64,000 bases of DNA from Rhea pennata. Taxonomy: Eukaryota > Chordata > Aves > Rheiformes > Rheidae. Position numbers and translations under genes: made by a program. The notes below the pieces were generated by a model. The model had not been told where the DNA came from. It ran no database searches and was given only the letters and a program-made list of their open reading frames with translations. Every line of letters begins with the position of its first letter. Positions within the stretch are counted from its first letter, which is position 1. Where the stretch lies: NCBI RefSeq assembly GCF_028389875.1, contig NC_084665.1:21608001-21672000 (forward strand). Reading direction: 5' to 3'. Of the stretch, positions 42,407-56,400 are shown piece after piece.

Positions 42407-45400
42407 TTTTTATTTCTTGCCTGCTCTAGTCACGAAGAACTGTAAAAAATTCCCTTAATTTTTATTAATGATTCCTACAGTCGCTGTCTTGTTACTTCAG
42501 AAATAAAGGCTTCATATTGAGATACTGAAGGACACTTTTTCTCTCTGTGTTGAGTTGAAAGGTAGAAAAAGAAGAGAGAACATAAGAAAAGCTTAAAGCG
42601 TAGAAGTTTAAAATACAGAGTTAAGTAACTAACAGAACTAACAGCACTAGTAGTATACACTAAAGATGTTTTAATGAGGTCAAGAGAAGGACAGAATACT
42701 AAAGAGAAGTTTCATATAAAGGTACTTTCCCTATAGTATAGAATAGTTTATAAAACTAAACTGTTTTGTTAAACTATTATTTTAGATTTATCTGTCACTT
42801 TAAGATCTGCTTCAATATTACTTCATAATCTGATTGTATTGAACTTTTCACCTAAAGAGAAATTTGAAAAATAAATTGGCATTATTATAGGTGAAATGGG
42901 ATGATGTTCCCTGCCTCTATAGGCAAAATAACTGAACTAAAATAAGCTGTTCTGGCTTAAGTAAAAAGCAAGATAGAAGCCAGTTAAGCAAGCAGTATTT
43001 ATGTCCGGTTAATGCAATGTGCACTTGTTCTTATATATAATGCTGTTAGTTTGTTGTAAATGAAATTAATCTCATTTACATTTTGGGCAGGAAACTCACC
43101 ACTTGGCCCACATCTCATGTAGTGGGTAACAGAATTAGGAGCTTTGTTGCTCCCTAGACCTGCTTTTTGCATTTCTGCTTTCTGGTATAGCTTCCACATC
43201 TGCAGAGAAAAGCATTTCATGTTATTCATTGTATTTATCAGGACATAAAAAACCCTCAAGCATTAACATACATTCTACCTATTAGTAGAGCAAAAAGATA
43301 TACAAAAGTATTTTTTTCTAGAGGAAAAGACAATGGAGAGGGATAGAAGAAAAAACCGGAACTACCTACTCATCTATGCTCATTAAAATTCATCTTGGAA
43401 TTTAAAATAATCAGATATTATTTTCAAAGCCCAAGCAGATATACTCATCTTTTATATATACTAGGTCTAAATTTCTACCCATTTGAGAAGGAAAAACAAA
43501 ACAAACATAGATGTAATCAAAGTTTGCTGAATCTAGAAGAGAACTTAAGACATCTTCCTTTGCATTTTTAACCTCCTACACATTTACAGAAATGTTCACA
43601 TTCAATCCTGCAAAGCAGAAAGTTATCTTTCCATGCAACAGATTGAACATGCAAAATGCAGTATCTTAATTTACTGTTCACTTAAAGCAAAGCATCAAGC
43701 AAACCTTTCATTGCAAGCAAATAAATGACTCTATTCACAATAGAACCCTTTTCAGCTGGTGGCCATTTGTCCAGTGTTTTATAATTACCATGCAAAATCC
43801 TAACTTATCATTTCTAAAGGCAGCAGTAACCAAGGAAGGAGCAAGTGCACTGTGTGCAAAATCTAGCTATTTGAATGGCCTAGCAGCAATAATATAAACC
43901 AAAAGAGACATCCATGTTATATGTATTGTTGAAATATAAAGACCAAAAAGCAGTGGAAAAACTATTCTTCTGTATATAACATTTGTTTTCTTTCATACAA
44001 TAAACAACAATTATTTCTTCAAAAACATTAAAAAATCTCTAGCAACATGCTTCCTTCTGCTCCAGCTGAATTCAAAGGAGCATGAACAGCAGCACAAAAA
44101 TCTAACAGTTACTATTCTCCTAACTGAAATGTAATTAATTTAATACAAATTTGAAAAACAATGCAAATGGTAGTTTGAGCTGGACAAGATTAGTCTAGAA
44201 TCTAATGAGAGCATATGATGTTCAAAGACACTAACCTTCAGTTATTCTGAAGCCCTTCATATTTGTGAATTAAGTTGCTTTAATGTTGCCCCCAACATAA
44301 TGGAATAGTATAAAATATAGTAAGGTTAAAAAGCTATTAAATATCAGATATAAGTATTCACTATCAAATTTGTTTTTGTATAAGAAAACTTAGCAGTGTG
44401 AAAAGAAATAAAATAATGTAAATTCAAGTGCCCTACAAGCAATGGCTGGAAAAAAAAGGCTTGTAATCAGTTAAAATACAAATACTGGTAGCACAGCATG
44501 AGTTCATAGTAAATACTGTCAAAGCTATTAAGATTTTGTCTGCAACTCCTAGATTATCAGTACCAAACATCTCAAAAACTAACTTAAATACATCTACAAA
44601 TTAACAGAAATAAAGCCAAATGAAGTGACCTAAGATCAGAACACTTAATGTGTAAGGGCAAATACATGAAAAGTTAAGAGATAATACTTCAAGATTTTGA
44701 TTTTTTTAAGGTTTTTTTTTAAATGATGAGACAATTTTAGAATACAGCAATGATAAACAGCAATATTAAAGAGAAATGAGAAATTTATCAGTCCAATTAA
44801 AATGGATGTCTGCAAACATGATAAAGGAAGGTGGTTTTACATCTTAAACAGTAATTTTACCCTCCCACAGGATCTCTTTAATCCAACTTCCTCTACATTT
44901 TATTAACAATTCTCCTGTATGAAACTTTACAGGCTAACATATATGTCTGCTGTGTTTCCCTTGAGGACTGTAATTTTGCAGCACTTCCACCTCTCCCTAG
45001 TCAAGCACTAATGAATTAAAGTTCAACTCACACAGCAGTGGCAAGATTGCCACAGAACTATTGGCCAAATAAATTAAATTGAAAAAAAAAAAAAAGTATG
45101 ATATTCATTTTTTTCAATTAAATATTTTTTCTTTACATATATTTTCATTCAAGATCTTTATAGCTACACATTTTTGGCCCAAGATAATTGGAAGTAACTA
45201 TTTCCTGTTGCTAAGAAAGTGCTGATGTCTAAAGCCACATGTAGTTAAAGCTTAAATATTTTAACTTTTAAATATTTGTTTATACTTATCATTGAGGAGT
45301 TCCAAGCAATTGCAGAGATGGCTGCATATTAAGGAATTACTTTTTAACAGTTCTGTTTAGGTGGTCATCTGGGATTTAATGACCTACTCACTTAAGCATT

Positions 45401-46445
45401 CTTATACTGACATAATATTGAAAGCAAAATTTAATTACTTGGCTTCAGATGCACTAATATTTAATACAATTTTACTGTTGTTACACATCTTTTTTCAATT
45501 GTATTAGCATTACTTCTGTTACAAAGAAAAAATGAATTCTCACCACCATTAATAAATATTTTTATTATCATACAGTATAAGGAGTCTCAAAACTATCATG
45601 CTACTTAACTCCTAATAGAACAGCACACTTGACCACATTTGTACACCAGACGTGGGAAGAAAAAGTGTATGAAAGGGAAAAGGTGGAAAGGGTTGCTTTT
45701 TCATTGCAAGTACTGCACATAGTTTGACTATTTATTACCTCTTCAGAAGAATTACTGTTTATGTTTAGGATTATGAACATTATTCAAGTATTCTAATAAA
45801 TATGAACAGCAATTCGTATTTATTGTGCAAGCTAGAGGCATTGGGTTATTTGGGCTATAACTCATTCCCTGTGCAGAGTAACACATGAAGGAGGGCATAA
45901 ATGAAAAGGCTGTAACACTGAAATCTCTCTAAAGGATTCCTTTCATTCGTTTTACATTTTTAAGGGCAGCAAAGAAATCTATTTTTATTCCAAATACATA
46001 ATCAGTGTGCTACTGGTACATCTGAAAGCAAGAGCACAACTGAAAAGAACTGCCTTGGTACTGAAAATTACGTAGTTCACTGTGCCATTTCTGGCAATGC
46101 AGCATGCAATTGGCTTAACATGCATTCCATAGCATACAGGAAAAAAAAATATTTGTAATGAGCGACAAAAGTATAGCTTGTATTATAAAGACTTTAAGGC
46201 ATGCAAAATATATACAGTGCAATTAATATCATGCAAACTTTGGTGAAGCTACAATTTTACATTTAAACACATGCTACAGTACACAACCGAGCTCTATGTC
46301 ACCAAACTTAGAAAACAACAAACCACATATCTAACAAGAAATTACATCTTCATTTTAGGGAAACTCTCTTTAAATCCAGTAGATATTGAGAAGAACAGCT
46401 ATATATCATATATGACTATAAATACTTAATAATACATTTTCCTTA

Positions 46446-47477
46446 TCATACACAACCATACTCATACCATACAGTTTTTTTATCCTCAGAAACCAGTAGT
46501 GGGGATTCAGCCTCATTAGTGTTTACACAGCTGGTAGAAACAAATTTACTAGTTAGTGATAACTGTAGGTCACTGCGGTCAGATTTCTGATTAGCAGAAG
46601 GCTGTTCTTGACTTTTTGGGACAGATCTAAATGTTGACAGGACTGCCTGATCAGTCGTCTTTGATGTAGATCTCTGAGGCAATCCACTTATATTACTAAC
46701 TAATTCAGTGTTGAAGGATAAAAATGGCTGAGTCACTTGGGCCACAGTAAATGAGCCCTTGCTATCATTATCAGATATACCAGCTTTATCATTAAAAAGC
46801 ACATTTGTGCTTAAGAAAGCTTTCTCAAGAAAAGACTTTTCCAATCTCAAAGTCTTAGGCATGTCAGTTTTACAATCTAAATTAGCTGGTTTAACTATAT
46901 TAGCTGCATCATTTTGTGGAACACAATCTACTCTGTAAGCCATATAATGAAAAAAATTAGAGGATAGCTGGTGTGCAGAGTACTCACTAGATGTTGATGA
47001 AACACTTCTGTCAGCAGTAGATGGTGCTGGATCAACTGACACAGGTTGTCTATTGTCCTTGGACAAAAAATCATGAATGCTGGTCCTTCGAGTAGTTCCT
47101 TCTGCTGTAGAAATCACGCTGCTTGCACGAGGTAAGGTAGCATAAGGATTGCAATCTTTTGATTGCCGCTGTGATACTGTTGCTTGTATCTTTTCCTTAA
47201 CTGATCTGACCTTCCCTTGAGTACCTGACGAAAATTTTATCGGAGAGCTAGTAAAATAGGTATCTTCGGTTTTACGAAGGCTGGGCCTTACAAGTTGTTC
47301 TGGTTTAACAGATCGTCCATCTGAGAAATCAAATGTATTTTTTACACTTAATGACCTCACAATACCACAACTGGCTGACGGCTGTTTTCTTAGTTTTTCC
47401 TTGACTGTCAACTCAGCAGACTCAGATAAGCTTTTCATTACTTCCTCTAAAAGATTCTCTTCACTTGCAGATTTTAT
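46446..47477 (-). CDS. CCDC88A: CCDC88A last coding exon (signalling tail, C-terminus)
   Basis: 344 codons including the stop. The acceptor is TTTTGACAG before 47477 and the exon opens [18 protein letters not shown]. Conserved tail blocks follow: RKTEDTYF, then SNPYATLP-type sequence ([19 protein letters not shown]) and [14 protein letters not shown]. The two tyrosines correspond to girdin sites reported to recruit PI3K p85. Beyond SIHDFL the sequence differs from the mammalian ending I remember. It extends for about 190 residues of low-complexity, Ser-rich sequence and finishes YEYGCV, a class of ending that binds PDZ domains. The last blocks show no stop or frameshift. Confidence 0.93.
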   Translation of the reverse strand: MKSASEENLLEEVMKSLSESAELTVKEKLRKQPSASCGIVRSLSVKNTFDFSDGRSVKPEQLVRPSLRKTEDTYFTSSPIKFSSGTQGKVRSVKEKIQATVSQRQSKDCNPYATLPRASSVISTAEGTTRRTSIHDFLSKDNRQPVSVDPAPSTADRSVSSTSSEYSAHQLSSNFFHYMAYRVDCVPQNDAANIVKPANLDCKTDMPKTLRLEKSFLEKAFLSTNVLFNDKAGISDNDSKGSFTVAQVTQPFLSFNTELVSNISGLPQRSTSKTTDQAVLSTFRSVPKSQEQPSANQKSDRSDLQLSLTSKFVSTSCVNTNEAESPLLVSEDKKTVWYEYGCV

Positions 47478-50400
47478 CTGTCAAAAATATGAAACAACAA
47501 ACTTATAAATTTTTTAGCTTGCAATTTTTACTTTTTCTTAAGCAATCTTTGTGGAGGCAAACGAAAAAAAATTCTACAGAATTCTGCATTCTACTTAAAA
47601 CAAAAAAAACAAACAAAAACAAAATCAAAAAACAAACAAAACCTTCTCAGAACTAAAAGAGGTATTACACTTAAGCGTTTATGGTATGTACTCCTAAGTT
47701 TTCTGCACAGGTTACTTACAAGCAATTATTTTCTCTTTGAAAACTAGGTGTCAGAGAACACACAACTATCTGGGATTCAGTTCATCTAATATTAAGTAAC
47801 TCAAATCTGATCATTAAAACTTAAACTCCATCTTCTCACACACTTGCCTTCCTCCATCACTAACTTCACTAAGTAATTTCACATGGACTACTGTTCTAAC
47901 TTATATTGATAATCTAGAGCTAAAAAAAAAGCTCAAGTTCTCTATATATTCAAATGATAAAGACAAGATCATCAAAGTAATACAAAGCACATAATCTTGA
48001 TGCCTAAAGTCAAATTTTTATTTTTGGAGAAGATATCAGAACTAGAGAAGATAGAATAACAGAATGACTGAGGTTGGAAGAGAGTTCTGGAGAGCATCTA
48101 GTCCAATCCCCCTGCTCAAGCAGGGTCACCTGGAGCATGTGAGACAGGATTGCATCCAGGCAGGTTTGGAGTATCTCCAGAGAGGGGTAGACTCCACAAC
48201 CTCTCTGGGCAACCTGTTCCAGTGCTCCGTCACTCTCACAGGGAAGAAATTCCCCCTCACGTTCAGGCAGAACTGCCTGTGTTTCTGTTTGTGCCTGTTG
48301 GCTCTTGTCCTGTCACATGGCACTACTGAAGAGAGTTTGGCCCCATCTCCTTCACACCCTCCCTTCAGATACTTATACACATTGATAAGATCCCCCCTCA
48401 GTCTTCTCTTCCCCAGGCTAAACAAGCCCAGCTCTCGCAGCCGTTCCTCATACGGCAGGTGCTCCAGTTCCCTAATAATCTTCGCAGCCCTATGCTGGAC
48501 TCTCTCCAGTAGCTTCACTTCTCACATACTGGAAAGCCCAGAGCTGGGCGCAGTACTCCAGATGAGGCCTCCCCAGGGCTGAGCAGAGCAGCAAGATCAC
48601 CTCCCTTGACCTGCTGGCAATGCTCTTCCCAGGAGACTGTTGGCCTTCTTGGCCACAAGGGTACATTGCAGGCTCCTAGTCAACTTGCTGTCCACCAGGA
48701 CTCCCAGGTCCTTCTCTGCAGAGCTGCTTTCCAGAAGGTCAGCCCGCAGCTTGTACTGGTGTACAGGGTTATTTCTCCCTAAGTGCAGGACTCTGCACCT
48801 GCCCTTGTTGAACTTCATGAGGTTCCTCCCCACCCAACTCTCCAGCCTGTCCAGGTCTCGCTGAATGACAGCACAGCCCTCTGGTGTATCAGCCACTCCA
48901 CCCAGCTTGGTATCATCAGCAAAACTGTCTATTAAACTATTTAACCTTCTTCAAAAATAAGAAATTTCTCTTTTTATATACATCAGCATGGATTTACCAA
49001 GAGGAAAATCCTGCCAATGATTATCTGAGTGTCTTCTATGATAAAATGACTGGATTTGTGCAACAGGAGTGATCAGTGCGCACCATTTACCTCAACTTTA
49101 GTATGGATTTCAATACTGTCTCCTACTACATTCCTGCATCCAAGTGGGGCCATTAGTCTGAACAGCTGGAAAACCAGATGGAAAGCTACCTGCTTGGATA
49201 GACAGGCTCAGAGGGTGGTGGTGGTTCATGGGTCATACTCTGTCTGGAGGCAGTAACAAGCAGAGTACCATAGGGGCATATCTTAGGATCTGTCCTGTTT
49301 AGTATCTTGATCGATGATCTGGAGGAAGTAATGGAGTGCACCCTCACCAAGCTTGCAGATGACACTAAAACTGGGGGGAGAACAGCTGATACCCTTGAAG
49401 GCAGTACTACTAATCAGAGACCTAGATAGGCTGGAACAGCTTGACAGGAACCTCATGAAATTCCACAAGGGCAAATGGAAAGTCCTACAACCGTGAAGAA
49501 AGAAGCTCTGGCAACGACACAAGCTGGGGACCAGCCAGTTGAAGAGCAGCTCTATTGAAAAGGAGCCAGAGGTCTTGGTAGACAGCAATCTGGTCTGATC
49601 TCACAGTTTTGAGTAGAAGATTGGACAAGAGACCTCCTGAGGACCCTTCCATCCTGAATTATTCTGTGATTCTATGAAAGGAATTGTACGATGACCTGAA
49701 CAGCAGCAGATTAGAACATTTTAAGTATCTGACCAAAAAACACAGGCATTCAAGTCACAGATTACCCCAATCACATCAGTTGTGAATGCGTATCTTCTAA
49801 TTTCTCCTGCGGAATTAAAAATAGATGAAATTTGGTCCTTATTCTTGAAAGACCTTAGCCACAAGAACTGTTTTACTATAGCCTAAAGCAGCTTTAGGCT
49901 TAACACAAATCTGCTTGAGAACTAGTGATGAAGAAATCAGAATTCTAACAGAGACAACAGTGATTCTGGGCTCCAAATGCTGTCACTGACTGACAGAACA
50001 TTCTCTTATTCCTCCAAGACTTCAATGAGTTCAAAGGTCATATATTTTACTTTACTCACTGGAATTAAATGAAACTGAAGCAGACAAGAGCTTCTCCTTA
50101 GAGGATAAAATAAAGCACCTCTGAGGCCTAAATGACCACTTCCTTCTTGTTGATAAGATAGATCTGACAACAGCTCTTACTGAAGAGAGGTGCTAAACTG
50201 GGAGAAGGTAACTACACCTACTTTCTGGCCTTCCATCTAATATCTGATGAGCATACCAAGCATCAAAACACTGGACAATTTTGTGCAGTGGAGATTGACT
50301 TTTCTTACCTAATCAGTAACCCCATAAGGGGCAAGCTGTGAAATTCCAAAGTGATTTGTGTCACAGAACAAGTAGAGTTTATCAGGATAAAGTCTGAATA

Positions 50401-53400
50401 AATTAACAACCTGCTACCAGAACACTTGCACTAACTGCTGACACAGGCAATGATGGCTTTTTGTTCCTGTACACTGAGCCAGTTAATCCCAGAGTATATG
50501 GTTCATACTCAGCTTGGTACCTCAGAATATATTCTGTGTCTTTTTTATTTTTATTCATTATTTGAGAAAACTTTATTTTCAAAATGAAAAACTGAGTTAA
50601 CAGTGAGTTTCCTTACATCAGTTTTCAAGTTCAGGTCAGGACTGCACTCCCAGCTGTCCTCACTTACCACACAAATTCACATGGCAAAGCAGTATCAGAG
50701 TATACAAATGGAATCCCTTTTGGATGAAACTAAATAGAAAGTTGTGATCTTATTTCCTTAACAGACACTCTGTAATGGGTCCAGACTAGAACTAGTTCTA
50801 ATTAAAGCCCCCAAAGTACATATAGTGCAAACATCAGGACCTCTGTCTCAACTGTGTAAATCTACAAGTCTACTACTATTGGTCCACACTACTACTTAAT
50901 GTAGACAGAAGTATCTCCATGAAGTTTTAAAGCAACTCTATTCACTATATACATTCTATTAATTCTATGCATGCATATGGGTAGTATGTAGCTAAAAGCA
51001 ACTTAAATATTTTTAAACTAACCTCACTTAAGGTACTCTTGTTGCTTTCTTCTAAAAACTGTTGTAGGGTAACAACTTCACTTCCAGGAGAACCAGTTTT
51101 GATCTGTTTTCCACGACTATCCAGTGTTTCAGGCATTCTTTGCTGGAACACAGGACTAGACCTGGTATAACCTTTCAAATACTGAATAGGACTGCTGCTG
51201 CTGCTAGACCAAGCCTCGTGTTCATGTAGCAGGCTAAATTCTCCGCTGCTGTGACTCTGTGGCCTGCTTTGATTAACTGCACCTGCTTTAGGGTAAACAG
51301 TGTTAAGTATTTTGTATCAAAAACACATGAAAGCTGTTAAATAGTATAATCTTACCTAAATCTGGAATGTTATCAGATTCAACTATCAATAATTCTATTT
51401 AAAATACTGAAGAATCCAGCTGCCCTGTATGACTCACACCAAATATATTATGAATACAGTTCACCTCCCAGCTTTTTAAACATAATATGATAGCTTTAAA
51501 CAAAGACTACCCTTCACTTATAATCTGGACTTTTATCAACACAATACTATATTCCAAGAGGCTGAACATATGGCTGTTCCTATTCACTGTGAAGTGTACA
51601 GCAGTGCACTATTTCTGAATCTTACATTAAATAAAATACAAAAGACAGAATAGAAAGAAAATGTTTTTAACATAATTCTTCAACAACAGTTATTCTGAAA
51701 TAGTACTTCTCCAACATTTTGTGCTGTAACTTTTAATTTACTAAAACTGCGATCTGAAGGAAGCATATGGTATTAAATGCAAAATAAATCCTACAAAAGA
51801 AATTATCCTTGATTTTCAGTAAATGTGAACTGAATAAAAATACGAGTAATTAAGTATTTCATACTTTGTGTTATTTCTAAGCATTGAAAATAAATTTGAA
51901 GAAAGGTGAGTGGTTTACAGCAGGATTTTCTGATAGTCTGTATGCAAGCTGGGGTAAGATCTACATCAAAGAATCTTCTACAGAAGACAGCAATCAAATG
52001 GATAGAAAATATAACTGAATAAATACCTTTAATTCACATTCATCTCAATTTTCAAATAAGCAGATACTATTTAATAAGTGTAAGCTAAGAATATTAAATG
52101 ATGTGCTGAACTGGTAGCAATCTACTCTTATGTATCTCCAGCTAACATCAATTTTTAAAACTTGCTGGATGGTCGTCACAAGCAACATAAAAGTATGTCA
52201 AGTCTCGTAATACATGAAATTTAGGGAATACTGCTAAGTCCTGGAACATTACTATTTTTTCAAATGCAGAATACAGAAGTGTATAGGATAGTATTACATA
52301 TGCTATTTTGTCTAGTTTGCTTTGCACATTATACAGTTTTACAGTAGCAGTACAAATGCTACAAAAAATGGAGCTACTCCTCTGCTTAAAGGTAAGTGAT
52401 TTTAAATTAAATTGGGGAAAATCATGTTCTGTGACATTGTTATTTGGGTTAGATTTGGTTTAAAACAGTTTTAAACTTATATACTAAAATCACTCTTAAT
52501 TTTTATTAAAAACATAACAAGGTCTTTAATACTTGTATTCTCTTCTAATTTGGGGAACAAAGGTTTTAAAATGTCTAATGAAAAAACATGCTGTGGTGCT
52601 TTAAACTGTACAGATAGTCTTACAGGGAAATTCATGACAGTGAAGCATGTATGTAAATTTACCTACAGCATACCTTTGACTTCATGGAGTGAAGCATTGT
52701 TATTGCTATTGCTAGTGGATGTTCTGCCACTATCAAGGCTTGCTGGTCTGGATGCTAAATGGAAAATCAGGAGACACCATGATGAACAAAAGTTTAGCAG
52801 GTGACACGATACCTTTACATTCTGATCAGAATGCTCTGAGACAGGAATCATGCACTATTTCACAGGCTGAGCATGCCCATTGTCAACAAATTGGTATTTC
52901 TTACAGATCAAAAAGCGAAGGGATTTCCAGGCAGTCCAAGAGGACACTTTAGAAAAGGGCGCTACAGGAATAGTAAAGTACAAGGGAAAGGAAAAGAGAA
53001 ATAGAGCGCATATTTAGAATTGAAATTGATCTGTTAGTGGGAAACCAGAATTTTACAGATGGAAAGATTGGCATGCAGAAAGCTGCTTGTGATTAGGTCA
53101 CTTACAACAGATTTGACAAGGAACCCTGCATATTGTTGAAATGCCACGAACAGGAGGAGCAAGAGCATCTGCACAGTTAATATCCTGTACTCCTATCCAA
53201 TACAAGGGAAATAATTACATTGTTATTTCCAAAATGTTTGTAGCTCATACTGATTTTAAGTATTTTTAGAAAAAAAGAGTTAAAACTTCACTTTTAAGTA
53301 ACTAGTATAGCATTAACTTCATAGCTTTGGTTAAAGAAATACATAATTATTTTATAATATATAGTACATGACAAATTTAGAGTTCACTGAACAACATACT

Positions 53401-56400
53401 CAAAAAACCAAATCCAGATAAGGCCTGATTTTTAGTATTGGAATTATAACTTCTTTTGTTTTACTACTAACTCCAAATGCAGTTTAAAAGGCAAAGTATT
53501 TTGATCCTGTTCAGATGCACTTCATAGATACACTCTAGGAGAGATACATCACATCTAACTTAAATAATAGTTTAAGGAGAAAGAAGAAAAAAGTAACCTG
53601 AAGAAATGATATCATACATTCCAGTGATAGGCAAATCACGGAAAACATGCTCACTTGTAACAATGTCATTCACTGTTTTTTTGTTTGTTTGTTTGTTTTG
53701 CAAACCTCATTAACATTCACATAAAGTATGCTTAATTCATTTTATTAAATTTCACATCTTACCATGAACTCTTGATCCTGTACTAGAATCATCACTAATA
53801 CCTTGTGGACTTACATCTTCAAAGGATGCAGCATCTATACACAATAACATAAAAGATCACTGAAATCTTTATCATCTGTAAAATCTATTAAAAATAATTT
53901 TTGATCCAATCTATTTTTACTTATATAACATTTCTACAGGGAAAATCCTGAAACATTTTATAGCTGCAGTTATTAAACCTATTCAGTATCTTAGAACTGC
54001 AATTCAGTTATTCACATTGCTTCTTGCTGAAAGACTTAAAAAACAAACCAAAAAACAGAATTTATATAAAATTGCTGTTACACAATCATATTATGGTGCA
54101 AAAAGCTTCTACCTATACCTTTATTATTTAGCAACTGCTTGGATCTGAAGCCTGTAGAAGAGTTGACAGTTGCAAAGTTGATAGCTGTAGTAGAGAAGGC
54201 CATAGCTCCCAACTCTTTTCTCCTTTTACCCGTAGATATATCATCAGGACCCTCCAGATGCTCAGAACTACCTGTCCATTGTCCTCCTGCTAGGACCATG
54301 GATTGCACCAGGTCATTCATGGCTGGGATGCAAATGAAAGCAAATGATCAGCATGGTCAATGTATTTGCTTTTGTTCTTATTTTGTACTGTAAAGTGTTT
54401 GACAGTTTTCTAAGCATTATAGTTATTGAATACTAAGATACAAACGCAAGATCATCCATGTTATGACATGCAATCAGCTCAATGAACGAAAGTGTTGTAA
54501 GTCAAGAGACTTCTTTCAGTTCAGTATGGTTCTTAGAACTGATTTTATTAGGTATAACTGCCATGCTTGTGCTGCAATGATATGTAAATTACATGTTAGA
54601 AGCTTTGATATGCTGTTTTGCAATGATAAAACGGAATGAGTAAGGATTAAATGGGCAGAAGTGCTAATCCAATATAATGTCAACAATGATTAGGATCCCT
54701 GTACATTGCAGGTTACTGCAGAGATACTTTATCTTGCACAATAATAAATAAAAGGATCTGAAACGTGACATCTGATGATACTCGCCTTTACTTCAAGAAC
54801 TAGAGAAAAGCATCTACCTCTCATAAAAGAAACAAAAAACAATACATTTTCATGGAACTGATGAATACTTGAAGAGTGACAGACCACCTTATAGCCTTGC
54901 ACTACTTTTTCTACACTTTCCTTAAACAAAAAATTGTAGTAATTGCTTAACAAATGGTTTATGAAATGTGTAATTTAAAACTATTCATATTAGGGTGCAC
55001 TACAAATTTATATATGCACAGGCACATGTATATAGAAAATATGCACACAAACATATGTAATAAAATGCACTGAATATATATATATGTATATGCGTGTGTC
55101 TGTGCATGTAAATATGTGCATAATGCACTGAATATATATATATGTATATGCGTGTGTCTGTGCATGTAAATGTGTGCATAATGCACTGAATATATATATA
55201 TGTATATGCGTGTGTCTGTGCATGTAAATGTGTGCATGTGCACATACATAGAGTATTCAGTGCTAAGGGGAGGTTTAAAAAAGGGAGGGGAGGGGAAGAA
55301 AAAGCTCCAGTTCCTTGTATCATAGCAGGACTGGCACATTGCAAAATAGGTGGTGTCTTGGCGGGGGGGGGGGGGGGGGGGGGGGGGGCAGAACAGCACA
55401 GTCCAAGGAGAGGTTAGTGAAAAATTAGTAATGGAAGCCAGTGTAGCTATTTAGAAGAAGCTGAACTGTCAAAATCTTACACATGGAGCGACGGTAGAAG
55501 GCCTTCATTTTGTCTTTTTCCTTCGGTCTGTTCCTCAAAAAGGGCAGTCTTTTCAGTGCAACCACTTTTATGTCATAGCATGAGGAAAAACGGAAACAGG
55601 GAAGTGAAAGAAAAAAGGGAGAAGAACAGATGGAAGTTAAATGTTGAAACTAAGGACAGAAATGAATGTCTGAGTTTAAGCTATGTATGCTATGCTAAAT
55701 ACTATTATTTTCATGCTTCTGTGTGATAATGAAATATGAAAACTACACTATGAAAACTTTAACATACTCAGAAATGCACCAAAAACAATGGTGAAGTGCG
55801 TCATATAGTTCAAAAATTTTAACTGCCAAGTTCTTGAAAAAAATAAATGCAACTTCTTGGCAGATGCTTACAGAAATTGATTTTTTTTTTTTTTTTACTA
55901 TATGAGAAACCTACTTCTTTGATGTGAAGAACATGAAGCAAAAAAGCTTAAAATCAAAGTATTTGTGAGTTAAGTAAAACATCTAATTTAAAACACATTC
56001 ATATCATTATTTTTTGAGATTGGGTCAGTGACTTTTGTAGTTTTTTCCCTTGAATCTATAATAGGAAAATTGATCTTTTAGGAATATGCATTTATTTTTT
56101 TTTTAATCATTAACAATTTCTATCATTAATAATTTCTATCACTCACTGTTTTATATAAAAATTATATAGATCTTATGTTCAAGCAACTGTGTTTATGAGT
56201 GCAGAGATTTTAATATTTAATTGAAATAATCTGCTTCATATATGCAATAAAAAGTATTTACTAGTTGGAATGGTATACACCAAATTTTTAAACTTGAAAA
56301 TATCAAAGAAAAAAAAATCACCCAAATAATATCTAAATAAGAATACTGCTGTAACATTTTGGAGGAAATCAGAGAAAATAACATATATAATACAGGAAAT

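Larger units (their letters stand above)
36011..46445. other. AT-rich region between convergent PRORSD1 and CCDC88A
   Basis: About 10 kb with no recognised exon or CR1 copy. Part next to 46445 is expected to be the 3' UTR of CCDC88A on the minus strand, but many AATAAA/TTTATT words make its end impossible to fix by eye. A T29 tract (36268-36296), an A19 tract near 39047-39065 and an AAGG tetranucleotide run (42375-42398) are present. Confidence 0.5.

Noticed and set aside
54959-55399. 146-codon His/Thr/Tyr-rich minus-strand frame
   Set aside because: It is the translation of the 58-bp minisatellite and the C26 tract in an intron.
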